This document shows, in pieces, positions 23,483 to 34,956 of a stretch of 64,000 nucleotides of DNA. The translations under genes were made by a program, and so were the position numbers. Numbering within the stretch: position 1 is the first letter of the stretch; each line of letters starts with the position of its first letter. The notes under the pieces are model-generated. The model made no database searches. It had not been told where the DNA came from and worked only from the letters and a program-made list of their open reading frames with translations. This DNA comes from Coriaria nepalensis (Eukaryota > Streptophyta > Magnoliopsida > Cucurbitales > Coriariaceae): the NCBI GenBank assembly GCA_027186245.1, contig CP114491.1, positions 9,917,501 through 9,981,500 on the forward strand. Reading direction: 5' to 3'.

Positions 23483-25166
23483 CTATCTCTTACACACAAC
23501 TCCTCGGCCTTCAACTTCACTTGCACAATTCATATTAGCATGTTTTAGTTGGAGATGAGTGAATTCATGCAATGATTCAAATGATTGGCATGCATGTCAT
23601 TACTGGAGCACACAGCTCTGAACTTATACAGCTCAATAGAAAAATCTAGAAAGGAAGCATTACGTCATTTACACATGAATAAGCAGAGAACATTATAACA
23701 AGAAAGATGATGTGGCAATCATGATAAAACTAAATGACGAGCTGCATAAAATGCATGAAAGAAATACGAGATGAGGTGGAAGATTCTGGCACGTGAGGAG
23801 CATGCTATATCAACCAACAGCATGTTAAATCTCTCACCCAAATCACCGCCTGGGGTTTCACCGCTAAATCGAGCAACAGCACAATCGATAGAGAAAAGGC
23901 TTGAAGATGCAAATTCTCGATCACCACCCAAAACAGGCATGAGCACACCCATCTTAACCTTACTCATATAGTTGCTTGCATATGTTTGGCCTAAAACACC
24001 ATTAACGTCACCGCTCAATGAATAGAACTTGAAGCTCAAATCAAGATGAGCAAGGCAATCCTCTTGAGTGATTCCATACTTGTGGATTAATGAATCTTTT
24101 TCCGTTATGGGGACCACCTTGGTCTTGATCTTGAAGTTTTATTCTACCTCGATTTCAACAGCATTTGTATTGCGAGTTCTTGTGATGGTGACGGTTGGGG
24201 TTGAAGTGGATCTCCATTTTGCGTCTTCTTGGTTAGGAAGGACGATGGCTTCGCAGTTGAAACTGAGCGAACGGCGGTCATTGGAGTCCATCCCATATTG
24301 CGGTTTTCTTTGCACCGACGAAGAGTTTGTGCACTTCGAAGAGGATTCCAAGAGATTGGACCCAAGTGAAGTCTCTCTTCATGTTTGAGTTTCTTTTTCC
24401 AATGAAGTGAGCGTTGATGTGGAGGTTTGAATCAGAGACAATGCAAAAGTCCTTGTCTTTCTTACCATGGAAGTAGAAGGTTATTCCATCTCCTCCGATG
24501 AACCGTGGGTCCTGGGCATACTGCACCTGGTCTGTTGCAATCTGTCCATATAGAGGCATATAAAAGAAATCTAAATGATCAGTATGGTGTATACTCCAAA
24601 GTTGTAGTGGTATCCAAAATTTGAATTACTTATTAGAACATGTTTAGTATGTTGTATCAAAATATATAGAGATCTATTTAGTATGTTTTATGTTATTATA
24701 AAGCTCTAACCAACAAGCTGCTTAATATATAACAATGAAAAGAACAGAAAAAAGGTAAAGGGTAACAAATGCAAGAAGAAAAAACAAATTGGAATAAATG
24801 AGTTTAGTTGGAGATGAAGGTGGCGGAGATGATGGAGTAGTAGTTGGAGGAGGGGTTGGAGTCTGAGGTGAAGATGAGTAAATGTAGGGCGGTGGAGGAG
24901 GTGGGGGAGAATAATAAGGATATGGGACGGTGTTGGGAGGAGGTGGAGGTGGTGATCTTTTCTTTGGTGGTGGTGGAGACTTCTTCGGAGGTGGTGGTGA
25001 TTTTTTTTTATGAGGAATCTCCTCCTTGATGTCCATTTTGTCCTTGTTCTCCATTTCCTCCCTGTTGTCTATTAGATGAGGAATCTTCTCCTTCAGCTAC
25101 AATGAAGAAGATGGCAATTAGGAGCAACAAGCAAACGCTCAAACGAGAAACCATTGGTGAAGCCAT
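23483..25166 (-). pseudogene. Root-cap/extensin pseudogene 3
   Basis: A former sister of chimera 4. It begins at 25166 with MASPMVSRLSVCLLLLIAIF and ends in the remnant NCASEVEGRGVVCKR with TAG at 23483-23485. Lesions seen: an early in-frame TAA near 25012-25017 at an A-run where the proline-rich frame is lost; deletion of the exon 1 Cys module, so that the SPPPSSP region runs directly into intron sequence near 24805; an extra C near 24511 (GTATGCCCAGG against GTATGCCAGG in chimera 4); an extra G near 24287 (GGGATGGACTCC against GGGATGACTCC); a GGA-to-TAA stop near 24141-24144; and a 274-bp insertion at 23545-23818. The upstream site that is TATAAAAGG in paralogues reads CATAAGAGG here. Its intron closely matches that of chimera 4. 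Confidence 0.9.
23545..23818. mobile_element. 274-bp insertion with 8-bp flanking direct repeats
   Basis: It interrupts the last root-cap domain codons of pseudogene 3. AGCATGTT is present on both sides (23537-23544 and 23819-23826) but occurs only once at the matching place in the paralogues. An 8-bp target duplication fits hAT-type transposition. The ends (TTAGTTGGAGAT and, inverted, GTTGGTTGATAT) resemble each other only weakly, so the class is tentative. No coding capacity. Confidence 0.6.
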
Positions 25167-26852
25167 TTTCAGATCGAGCTAGAAAGCACAAGATCACTTA
25201 CTTCAATTTTGTTGTAGATCAAAGGGTGTCCTCTTATGGTGTGTTTTAAAGTGAGAATAATATGACTTACATTTTCCTTTTAAGGATTTTACGTCATCTC
25301 ACATGGCCACTATAAAATGGTCAACACTCAACCGTGTAGCTTAAAGTTTCTACTTAATTATACACTTCAAATTTAAGGTTTCATAATTGGCCGGATAGGT
25401 TTCGATATGTAATTAAGTAAGAGTGAACCAGATTGTACTTAAAGCTATGGCATCTTAATCTGGATCCATCTCTGTGTACGTATAATAGCTGTTCAATATA
25501 GGGCTTATAGCGTTGATCTTCAAAATGGGGATTTGTCTATACGCAATTAAGCATTTGCTACATTCAGTACTTTAGGGTTTGGACACAATATTTCTACCTC
25601 CTTGATCATCTTCTCGATTGGTTAGCCACTAGCCTCCTTGACATTCAATCTCTTTGAATATTGCTCATAGATTTCATGTTTATGTCTTAGTATTAACCCA
25701 CTTAGGATCTTAACACTTATAGGGCATCCTTAGGGGGTTTTACTCGTTTTTTCTCTTATTTCATTCTATACGAAGAAAAGTTGACCAACTCAACTAAACC
25801 TTTTTGATCCAAGGACTTAATAAGCTTTCAATAAAAATGCCTCTTTTTTTTTTTTCCCCCTTCACTTTAGGTTTTGGACATTTAAGCTTTTAATAATATT
25901 AAACTATCTTAGATCATCTTAGATCACGAGGGTAGGTTAAATGGTATTAGTGGACGACTTTTTAAGCGGTATTTGAAATTAAGATTTGATTATGTTAAGA
26001 TTATATTCTTAACCGATTGATAATTTGTATACTAAATTTAAACATATATAAATAGAGATGATAATAAGGGTCAGCTCAACAAGACAGAATCGCGAGCCGA
26101 GCAAGCACGCGGCCCACCGGGCATCCATGCACGTGTTGGACCTGAACATAGAAGGCATCCCTTGTCTTCTTTTGAGCGCTAGCTTTCTAGGTCATAGCTA
26201 GGGAGGCGTTAGCGTTCTTTCATTGCTTAATTAATTACTACTTACGAAGAGGCTTAAGCTTGGGGAGGGAGGGAGGATTCTTACTCTATGTGCGCTATTA
26301 CAGAGAGTATTTTGGTTATATTTTTCATTCTACAGCATTGATAGAAACCATTTTCTTATTGTTGGAGGCATAATAATTTGTGTATGACTTTGACTAATTA
26401 ACCCGGGGAGGTTTTAACTAGAAAAGTTTGACATAATATATATATATATTTTTATTAGAGTAAAAATTCTGATATAATTAGGAAAGTTTCAAAATTAGAG
26501 TCGAAAAGATGGAGAAAATTTTTGAATCTAGTTTTTTTTTTTTTTTTTTTTTTTTCCTTTTCTTTCTCTTTTTTTGGTTCTAATATGGGATCTATACGCC
26601 ATCTCTATGATGTAAGTAGTACGTAGTAAGCATCATTTCCTAAAGACGCAACTTTATATGAAAAAATGGATCAAAATAGTAAGGCCAGATTTTGATGTTG
26701 ACTTTTTGATAGCCATGTGGGAAGGCACAAAAAATGCTAAATTTAAGGTTACATAAACTATATGCTTAGATACCTCCATAAAAAGGAACCCCTTGATGCA
26801 TTTGTTCTACCACAAAAATCAACACCAAGTGATTTAATCATTTCAAGCTCAA
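25167..26852. other. Divergent spacer between root-cap pseudogene 3 and chimera 4
   Basis: Contains a run of about 33 T near 26529-26556, a TA run near 26436-26450 and a TATA-like CATAAAAAGG near 26778-26787 about 70 bases before the ATG of chimera 4. Some stretches resemble the region upstream of gene 2 (for example AAGAGTGAACCA near 25418 and 22276), consistent with promoter-containing duplications. No gene is seen. Confidence 0.5.
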
Positions 26853-28714
26853 ATGGGTACCCAATTGGTTGCTCGTTTGAGTGCTTGTTTGCTTCTTTTT
26901 AGCCTCATTGTTGTAGCACAAGGAGGGCCTTCTAAGGCTAAGAAAGTCAAGTGCCAAGACAAGAAGTTCCCTTCTTGTTACCATAAGGACTTATATTGTC
27001 CGGACAATTGTTTACGTACTTGTGTTCCTGATTGTTCAACCTGCCAACCCGTATGTACGGCCCCACCACCACCTCCACCATCTCCACCACCACCTCCTCC
27101 AAAAAAGAAATCACCACCTCCTCCTAAGATAAGATCACCACCTCCTCCTAAGATAAGATCACCACCTCCTCCTAAGAAGAAATCACCACCACCTCCTAAG
27201 AAGAAATCACCACCACCTCCTAAGATAAGATCACCACCTCCTCCTAAGAAAAAATCACCACCTCCTCCCAACACCGTCCCATATCCGTATTATTCTCCCC
27301 CACCTCCTCCACCACCCTACATTTACTCATCTCCACCACCACCTCCCACTCACCAAAATAGCCCTCCTCCAACCACTACTCCATCTCCACCTCCGACTCA
27401 AACCCCTCCTCCAACTACTACTCCATCATCTCCCCCACCTTCATCTCCACCTCCTACCTCTACCCCTACAACATTTCCACCTCCTCCTCCTAGTGTAGAA
27501 GTAGATGGGAAAAAGGCCAAATGTAAGAACAGGAATTACGGTCAATGCTATGGATTGGCGTTAAGCTGTCCTAGCGCTTGCCCTAATCAATGTGAGGTTG
27601 ATTGCGTCACTTGCAAGGCCGTTTGCGGTAAGAGCCTCATTCTGATCCATATATATAAACAGAGTTGACCCCCAACTATACTCATTTATTCCAATTTGTT
27701 TTTTCTTATTGCATTTGTTACCCTGACCTTTTATCTTTTCTTTATTGTTATATATTTAGCAGCTTGTTAGTTAGAGCTTTATAATAACATACAACATACT
27801 AAATAGATCTCTATATATTTTGATACAATATACTAAACATGTTCTAATTAGTAATTCAAATTTTGGATATGACTACAACTTTGGAGTATACACCATACTG
27901 ATCATTTCCATTTCTTTTATATGCCTCTATATGGACAGATTGCAACAGACCAGGTGCAGTATGCCAGGACCCACGGTTCATCGGAGGAGATGGAATAACC
28001 TTCTACTTCCATGGTAAGAAAGACAAGGACTTTTGCATTGTCTCTGATTCAAACCTCCACATCAACGCTCACTTCATTGGAAAAAGAAACTCAAACATGA
28101 AGAGAGACTTCACTTGGGTCCAATCTCTTGGAATCCTCTTCGAAGAGCACAAACTCTTCATCGGTGCAAAGAAAACCTCAATATGGGATGACTCCAATGA
28201 CCGCCTTTCTCTCAGTTTCAACGGCGAATCCATCGTCCTTCCTAACCAAGAAGACGCAAAATGGAGATCCACTTCAACCCCAACCGTCACCATCACAAGA
28301 ACTCGCAATACAAATGCCGTTGAAATCGAGGTAGAAGGAAACTTCAAGATCAAGACCAAGGTGGTCCCCATAACGGAAAAAGATTCATTAATCCACAAGT
28401 ATGGAATCACTCAAGAGGATTGCCTTGCTCATCTTGATTTGAGCTTCAAGTTCTATTCATTGAGCGGTGACGTTAATGGTGTTTTAGGCCAAACATATGC
28501 AAGCAACTATATGAGTAAGGTTAAGATGGGTGTGCTCATGCCTGTTTTGGGTGGTGATCGAGAATTTGCATCTTCAAGCCTTTTCTCTATCGATTGTGCT
28601 GTTGCTCGATTTAGCGGTGAAATCACGAGTGGGGATTCTAGTGAAAGCTTCGAACATGCTAATATGAATTGTGCAAGTGAAGTTGAAGACCGAGGAGTTG
28701 TGTGCAAGAGATAG
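26853..28714 (+). CDS. Root-cap/extensin chimera 4 with two Cys modules
   Basis: 516 residues in two exons, 26853-27627 and 27939-28714. Parts in order: signal peptide MGTQLVARLSACLLLFSLIV; a first Cys module (VKCQDKKFPSCYHKDLYC to CQPVC); a proline-rich extensin segment with repeated KIRSPPPP/KKKSPPPP units and Tyr motifs (VPYPYYSPPPPPPPYIYSS); a second Cys module (AKCKNRNYGQCYGLALSC to CKAVC); then the root-cap domain from DPRFIGGDGITFYFHGKKDK to RGVVCKR. The start follows the conserved leader and has a TATA-like site about 70 bases upstream. The other complete members carry only one Cys module, directly before the root-cap domain. Intact. Probably secreted to the wall or mucilage. Confidence 0.88.
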
Positions 28715-29076
28715 ATTGATGATATGTGATTTCCTTCTAGCTAAATAACGTTGTCCATGACCAAGCCTGTTAATTAGTTTGGCTTTGAAGAATAAAAGAA
28801 TTAATAAGCTTTGTATTTCGGAAACAAAGAAGGTTGCATGTATCTGACTTGATGAATAAGATTTACAAAACATATACATATAAAAAAACACAAATGTTTG
28901 TTCCTCATTGTTTACAATATCTGTCGTCTTCATCCTTCTATTCTGGTTTTGTTAACTTTGCCTCGTGTACTGTTTTCAAAAGCTTAAAGAAATGGGCACA
29001 CTAGATTCCCCTGTCACTTATAAGAGCAATAAATAGTACAAAGGCAACGGCCTTTCCATTTGAATTGGCCCAATCG
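28715..29076. other. 3' spacer of chimera 4
   Basis: AT-rich. Near 29019-29076 it contains TTATAAGAGCAATAAATAG followed by GGCAACGGCCTTTCCATTTG. The first is repeated at once at the start of the copia LTR and the second reappears beyond its far end (31459). Confidence 0.5.
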
Positions 29077-31420
29077 TTATAAGAGGAATAAATAGCAGTA
29101 ATCATGACTTAAGCCAATAAATCATACAATCATCTCAAGAAAATAAAGCAACTGTCTTTTTAAAATTTAATATAGTTGATCAAAGTCTTTATTACTCCTA
29201 CAATCATCAACGATCATTTTTGGTATAGTACATAAATACTTGCCATGTATAATTTTGTCTATATATCAAACAATCTTATTATTATTTCTCCGTTTCCTTA
29301 TTTCATCCACCATCCCTCCAACCTTCTGCCCAAATCCTAAACAGCCCACCACCTGTGATACCCATCATCTCTAGGCTTACCCACTCGCACCCACCTTTAG
29401 CAAATTGGGTCTCCCCTACCTCATCCTCTAGCTCACTACACCAACATCCAGCCTGCATGCCCCCATGCAAGCATCTGCACCATTACCCTCCCAAGCTGAC
29501 TGCTCTCCTGCTCCGCTCATTGCACTGCCGTCCTCACCTCCCTCGGTTGGAAACCAGCATTCGATGACCACTCGCGCTAAAAATGACATCTTCAAACCTC
29601 GCCGATTTATTGATGGCACGGTTTTTAGTGAAACCTTTTCTGCCACACTCTCCCCTACAGATATTGAACCAACTTGTTTTTCTTCCGCTTTGAAACATCC
29701 GCAGTGGTGTATGGTAATGAACCTCGAGTTTGATGTGATTTTTCGCAACAATACATGGGAGCTCATCTCTCCTCCCTCCTGCGCCAACATTGTTGGGTGT
29801 CGTTGGGTTTGCCGAATCAAACGACAAGTCGATGGCACTATCGACCATTACAAGGCACTATCGACCATTACAAGCACGCTTTGTGGAAAAATGGTATCAC
29901 TAACAAGCTGGAATTGACTTTGATGAAACATTCAACCCCATCATTAAACCACAAACAAGCCGAGTCGTCCTTGCCTTGCTATCTCTTTTAATTGGACACT
30001 CCGTCAATTGGATGTTCAAAACGCATTCCTCCATGGGGATCTTCAAGAACCAGCTTACATGACTCAACTATCGAGATTTATTCATCCTCAATTTCCAGGA
30101 TATATTTGTCGTCTCAAAAAATCACTTTACGGCTTCAAGCAATCCCCACGGGCTTAGTTTTCTAAACTTAGCTCCACCTTATTATCTCTAGGTTTTCATT
30201 CTTCCAAAGCTAACGCCTCGTTGTTTATTTTTTTCAGGTTCCCACATAATTTACTTACTAGTCTACGTGGACGACATTATAATTATCGGCTCTTCCACAA
30301 AGGCCATACAAGATCTACTCCTTCAGCTACACTCTCGCTTTGCATCAAAGACTTAGGTCCCTTACACTTAGTATAGAGGTACATCGTCATTCCACCGGCT
30401 TTTATCTCAACCAAACTCATTACATCACCGACCTTCTTTGCCATGCCAATATATCTGAAGCAAAACTGATATCCAGTCCTATGACAAATGCCACTAAGCT
30501 TTCACTATTCGACAGTTATGCCTTCAATAATCCTACCTTATACCCTAGCACAGTCGGCGCTCTCTAGTATGCTTTCCTTCGCCGTCTAATAAGTTTTCCA
30601 ATTCATACACTGCCTCACTGTTCATCATTAGATTGCCGTCAAATGGATTTTACGCTACCTATGTGGAACTATCCATCTCAGTATTCATATACGTCCACAT
30701 TCTTCTCTTGAGCTCAACATCTTTACCGATGTTGATTGGGTCAGTTGCCCCGATGATAGACGATCAACCACTGGATACTTGGTAACCCTTAGGCCAATTC
30801 TCATCTCATGGAGCTCTCGTAAACAACAAACAGTCGCTCGATTCAGTACTGAAGCTGAATATTGAGCCCTAGCAAATTCTACTGCTGAAATCTGATGGTT
30901 GGAAAGTCTTCTTTCTGAATTGGGTATTCGCTTTCCAAATCCGCTGACCCTATCGTGCGATAACATCGGTGCAATTTATCTACTCGTTAATCCCATCCAA
31001 CACTCAAAAACCAAATATGTTGCCATTGTTTTCCATTTTATTTGAGAAAAAGTTGTCTGTCGCGAACTCCGTGTCAAATTCATTTTCGGGACCGATCAAC
31101 CCGCCGACATCCTTACAAAGCCCCTCGTGGCCTCCAAATTCTCAATCCTCCGTGACAAGCTTACCATGTCCCTAGTCCTACTAAGCTTGAGGGGGCGTGT
31201 AAAAGGAAATTCCACTAACTCAAGCCAACAAATCACACAATCACCTGAGGAAAACAAAGCAACATATTTTTTAATTTAATGTAATTGACCAAAGTCTTTA
31301 TTAGTCCTACAATGATCATTTTTGGTATAGTATATAAGAACTTACCATAAACAGTTTTTTCTATATATCAAAGAATATACAATCTTATTATTATTTCTCC
31401 ATTTATTTATTTCATCCCTT
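29077..31420 (+). mobile_element. Decayed Ty1/copia LTR retrotransposon
   Basis: Two related LTR-like stretches flank the body: about 29077-29310 and about 31198-31420. Both contain CAAAGTCTTTATTA, GATCATTTTTGGTATAGTA and CAATCTTATTATTATTTCTCC. A purine tract (CTTGAGGGGGCG) directly precedes TGTAAAAGG at 31198, as expected for a 3' LTR start. Internally, in several broken frames, are copia reverse transcriptase blocks: NNTWELISPPSCANIVGCRW near 29750, [20 protein letters not shown] near 30016, LVYVDDIIIIGSS near 30255, and RNase H/polyprotein-end pieces near 30760-31130. Gag, protease and most of integrase are missing. Multiple stops and frameshifts show it is inactive. LTR limits are approximate. 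Confidence 0.8.
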
Positions 31421-33447
31421 ATTCTCTATAGGATTATTACTCTAAATTTATTCTAATTGAGGCCAACGGCCTTTCCATTTGAATTGGGCCAATCGGCTCT
31501 TCCTTACCACCAACCGCTGCCTGCAATTAGAGGGACCACGGACCAGACCAGCTGTTTCTGACCCAAACAAAAAGGTTTACCCGAAAATTTTGTTCAGTTG
31601 AGCTATGATGAATGGCATGGTCGCTTTCTTCTCTTAGACACAGAACAAACAAAAACATGAAACTGAAACACCCACGTGCTGATATTGACACTGTTTTTGT
31701 CACTTGGCCCTAATTTTGAAAACGATTGAAGAGGAAAAAAAAATAAATAAGTTTTTTATTTCTCTTTTCGTGGTCTAAATTGATTAGTTCGCTTTCAATT
31801 TCTTCAATTCTTCAAAACGACGTACCGGATACTGCATGAGGGTGGAGGACCGCTTGAGTTATTGATCTTGAAAATATATGTAGTAGGCGAAGTACTCCTA
31901 TCGGCAACCGCTGCAAATTGCAATGTAGGTAGGGGCGGAAGGAAAACAAAATCAAGGGGGCAAAAGGTATTAAATCAAAGTTAGGGTGGGTAAAAATATA
32001 CTTTTAATAAAATTTCTAAAAATTTATATACAAAATTTTACTATTTTTAAGTCAAATATTAATCTTCTAATAAAACTGAAGGGCGGCAATACTCCTTACT
32101 TACCTTGGCTCCGCCCCTAAATGCAGGATATTAATGATTTGAAATTATACGAACAAGGGCATTAGGTTATAATTAATTAGAGTTGAATCACCATAAATTA
32201 ATAAATTTATTTAAATTATAATTTTTTATTTTTCATGATAATATGTTAATTTTATTAAACTAACAAATTTATTCATCAAAATTTTTTTATTTTATATAGA
32301 TTTTACTGTATTTCATTTAGTAGCAATATATGACACTATTCTCATATCATTTGGCAGAGCTAGCCATTAGGTATATGTAATAAGATTTCATTTATAGATT
32401 ATAAGAATAATATATAAGTTCCACTCTCAACTTTTCAAAAATAATATATTTGGCCTAATATTGTTAAATTTTTGTATATAAATCCTAGAACTTTAATAAA
32501 CATCGAGTTTTGGCTCTAATTTTTGTTTAATACAATTTGTCTCTTCTTAATAATAGAAGGAAGCAAAATCAAGATCTATGATGATAACTTGCATTTTGTT
32601 CTATGTACTGCAATATTAAGAGATAGATACCCGTTCTCCATTAATTTGTCTTCTTATTCGTTGATTAGTGTTCAAATTAGTTCATAAAGAAGTTAGTTTG
32701 TCCTAACTTGTTTTGTATGCATACAATTTGAAATGATTATATATATTGTATGGTCGGTTCTACATGTTCTTAATTCTTCATCGTGCACCCATTGCAGGAA
32801 ACGTTTCCATGTGATGAATCAATTAAATAAATCACATTAATTAAGTGTTGTGGCATGGTTTAAAGGGGACATAAACAAATGAATGATTGACAGTTACATA
32901 CAATATGTAATATATATTATATGTTTCGACTATTAAGATGTACGATGCACTTAATTACACGTGGTTTTAAAATTAAAACATGGTGCGGGAAGAGATCTAT
33001 AGAGAAACATGTGACTCTTAGTTCCCTCCCCATAATAATTGGGTATATGAAGAATCTATCAATGAATTGTATATAATACAACCAAATTCATGTGATCAAA
33101 CCCATCTTTACAATTATTACTTTCAATACCAATCCGCTGTCCCTGACAAGTTTGGTTATAAGTGTTTGAATTATAGTTCTAGTTTTCAAGAACTAAACAT
33201 TTGTGAAAACAAAAAAATTAAGACATGATTGGATCATTAATATCTATTTTTTGGGTTTTTTATGTACCAAATAGTGGGAGAGAAGAATGAAGAGTATGAT
33301 AAATCATTTACAAAGTTGATCATATAAAATTAAACAAAATATAATTATATAAATATCAACTCTAATACAAGCGAAAGTAACCTACTCAATTATAGACTAC
33401 TAACTTGGCCAAAAAACAAAAAACAAAAAAAATTATAGACTACTAAT
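31421..33447. other. AT-rich spacer containing a small MITE
   Basis: Holds a second copy of GGCCAACGGCCTTTCCATTTG (31456-31480), the MITE at 31930-32119 and otherwise unremarkable AT-rich sequence. No gene is visible. It includes the 3' flank of the P450. Confidence 0.5.
31930..32119. mobile_element. 190-bp hAT-like MITE
   Basis: Terminal inverted repeats TAGGGGCGGA and TCCGCCCCTA bound an AT-rich core. Flanking 8-base copies AATGTAGG (31922-31929) and AATGCAGG (32120-32127) look like a target-site duplication with one mismatch. No coding capacity. Confidence 0.8.
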
Positions 33448-34956
33448 TCACGTTATTCTTTCTTCGATTTGGACCGGAAGCCCCACTCGAAAGGTAGCAG
33501 TGAGACCCGGGGCGAACCGGGGAAACCGATCTGATCCAACAGCTCGTATTTTAAACTGTCTTACGAGAGCTGCAACTACACTTTTCATCTCCATGAGTGC
33601 CAATTCTTTTCCCAAACAAACCCTCGACCCGGCTTGAAATACCGGATACTTAAACGGATTCTCGGGCGAGAAAACCCCGTTCTTCAACCATCTGTCTGGC
33701 TTGAACTCCAAACAATCCGGGCCCCACGCCCGCTCCATCCTTCCCATTGCGTAGGGATGGTAAGTTACCCTTGTACCCTTTTGCACAAAAGTCCCATCCG
33801 GTAAAACGTCGTCGTCTTCAGCAAATTTGGAATCGAATTGAACCGGAGGATAAAGTCTCATACTCTCGTGAACGGCCGCATGCAAATAATGCATTTGTCG
33901 GATATTTTCATAGCTAGCGGGCTTGTCCAAATTACCCGAACCGATGACCCGGTTTGACTCTTCCAATATCTTGGATTCAACATCCGGGTTCTGTGATAAC
34001 AACCAGAAAAAACTAGTCAACGCGGAAGCCACCGTATCACGACCAGCCAATAGGAAGCTGACAACTATATCTCGTAGAAAAACGTCGTTGTCTATCGAAC
34101 CCATGAACCGTGAAAGGAGATCGTTTTGATTCGAGAAACCCAGTTTCCGTCGCAGTTCGAGCATTTCCTTGGCAAAAGCATCAACCACTTTAATAGCTTC
34201 TTTCAATTTCTTCTCAGCTCCTAAATTCAATGCCCGTTTGATTTTCCAAATAATCGGCGACGGAGACATTCCTCGCTCGGCGGAGTGCCTCGACGCTAAA
34301 TCAAATGCAACCGCCAAATCCGAAACCGGAAACGACAGTTTGAGACAACCCGGGTCCAACCCAAACGAAAATTTGCAAATACTGTCGAAAGAAAACCGTC
34401 GGAAAACGTCTTGTAAATCCAAATGACCGTTGGAATCCGCACCACTTTTTTTGGCGGAAAATTCAGCGAGAAGAGGAATTAATCGCGATTGGATCTCGGA
34501 ACCGACGATATCAAACGCGTAGGAACGAACGGAAACGCTGCCGAGTTCTAAACTGGCCATCTTTCGTTGGAATTTCCAGGAATCGCCGTCGACGTTGAAG
34601 ATGCCGCGGCCCAAAAGATCGCCGAGGATTGCAGAAAAGGGCTTGCCTTTTGGGTAGTTTGCGAAATTGGTCTTCAAAATGTACTCGACATTTTCTGGGT
34701 TTGCCGTGATGATGTTGCCGAGGACATGAACGTGGATGGTTCCGGTTGGGGATTTTCTGAGAAGGTGAGAATACCAGTCGCAGAAATTGTCGTGTCGCTT
34801 CATCCAGCTACAGGACATGTAGTCTTTGCAGACTTCGCAGTTGCACCACGGTCTGATTCTCGTGATGAAGACGAACAGAGAGAAGGCAGAGAAGATGCCC
34901 GTGAAGGAGAAGAAGACGATGCAGAAAGTCGTTGCCATGGACTCTAGAAATTCCAT
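33448..34956 (-). CDS. CYP94C: Cytochrome P450, CYP94 family (probably CYP94C, jasmonate oxidation)
   Basis: Intronless, 502 residues, normal length for CYP94. An N-terminal membrane anchor (residues about 8-32) directs it to the ER. Motifs: I-helix AGRDT at 304-308, ExxR at 364-367 (ESMR), FKPDRW at 418-423 and haem loop FQAGSRVCLG at 440-449 with Cys447. RRFSFDSICKFSFGLDPGCL and SAERGMSPSPIIWKIKRALN are typical of the CYP94 clade and closest to CYP94C1 as I recall it. CYP94C1 oxidises 12-hydroxy-JA-Ile to 12-carboxy-JA-Ile, so this enzyme would help switch off jasmonate signalling (family knowledge). A TATA-like TATTATATAG (minus strand) lies near 35092-35102. Family call very firm, subfamily fairly firm. 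Confidence 0.92.
   Translation of the reverse strand: MEFLESMATTFCIVFFSFTGIFSAFSLFVFITRIRPWCNCEVCKDYMSCSWMKRHDNFCDWYSHLLRKSPTGTIHVHVLGNIITANPENVEYILKTNFANYPKGKPFSAILGDLLGRGIFNVDGDSWKFQRKMASLELGSVSVRSYAFDIVGSEIQSRLIPLLAEFSAKKSGADSNGHLDLQDVFRRFSFDSICKFSFGLDPGCLKLSFPVSDLAVAFDLASRHSAERGMSPSPIIWKIKRALNLGAEKKLKEAIKVVDAFAKEMLELRRKLGFSNQNDLLSRFMGSIDNDVFLRDIVVSFLLAGRDTVASALTSFFWLLSQNPDVESKILEESNRVIGSGNLDKPASYENIRQMHYLHAAVHESMRLYPPVQFDSKFAEDDDVLPDGTFVQKGTRVTYHPYAMGRMERAWGPDCLEFKPDRWLKNGVFSPENPFKYPVFQAGSRVCLGKELALMEMKSVVAALVRQFKIRAVGSDRFPRFAPGLTATFRVGLPVQIEERIT

Noticed and set aside
28069..28410. Minus-strand frame opposite chimera 4 (and similar frames opposite the other root-cap exons)
   Set aside because: Shadow frames conserved only because the root-cap coding strand is conserved.
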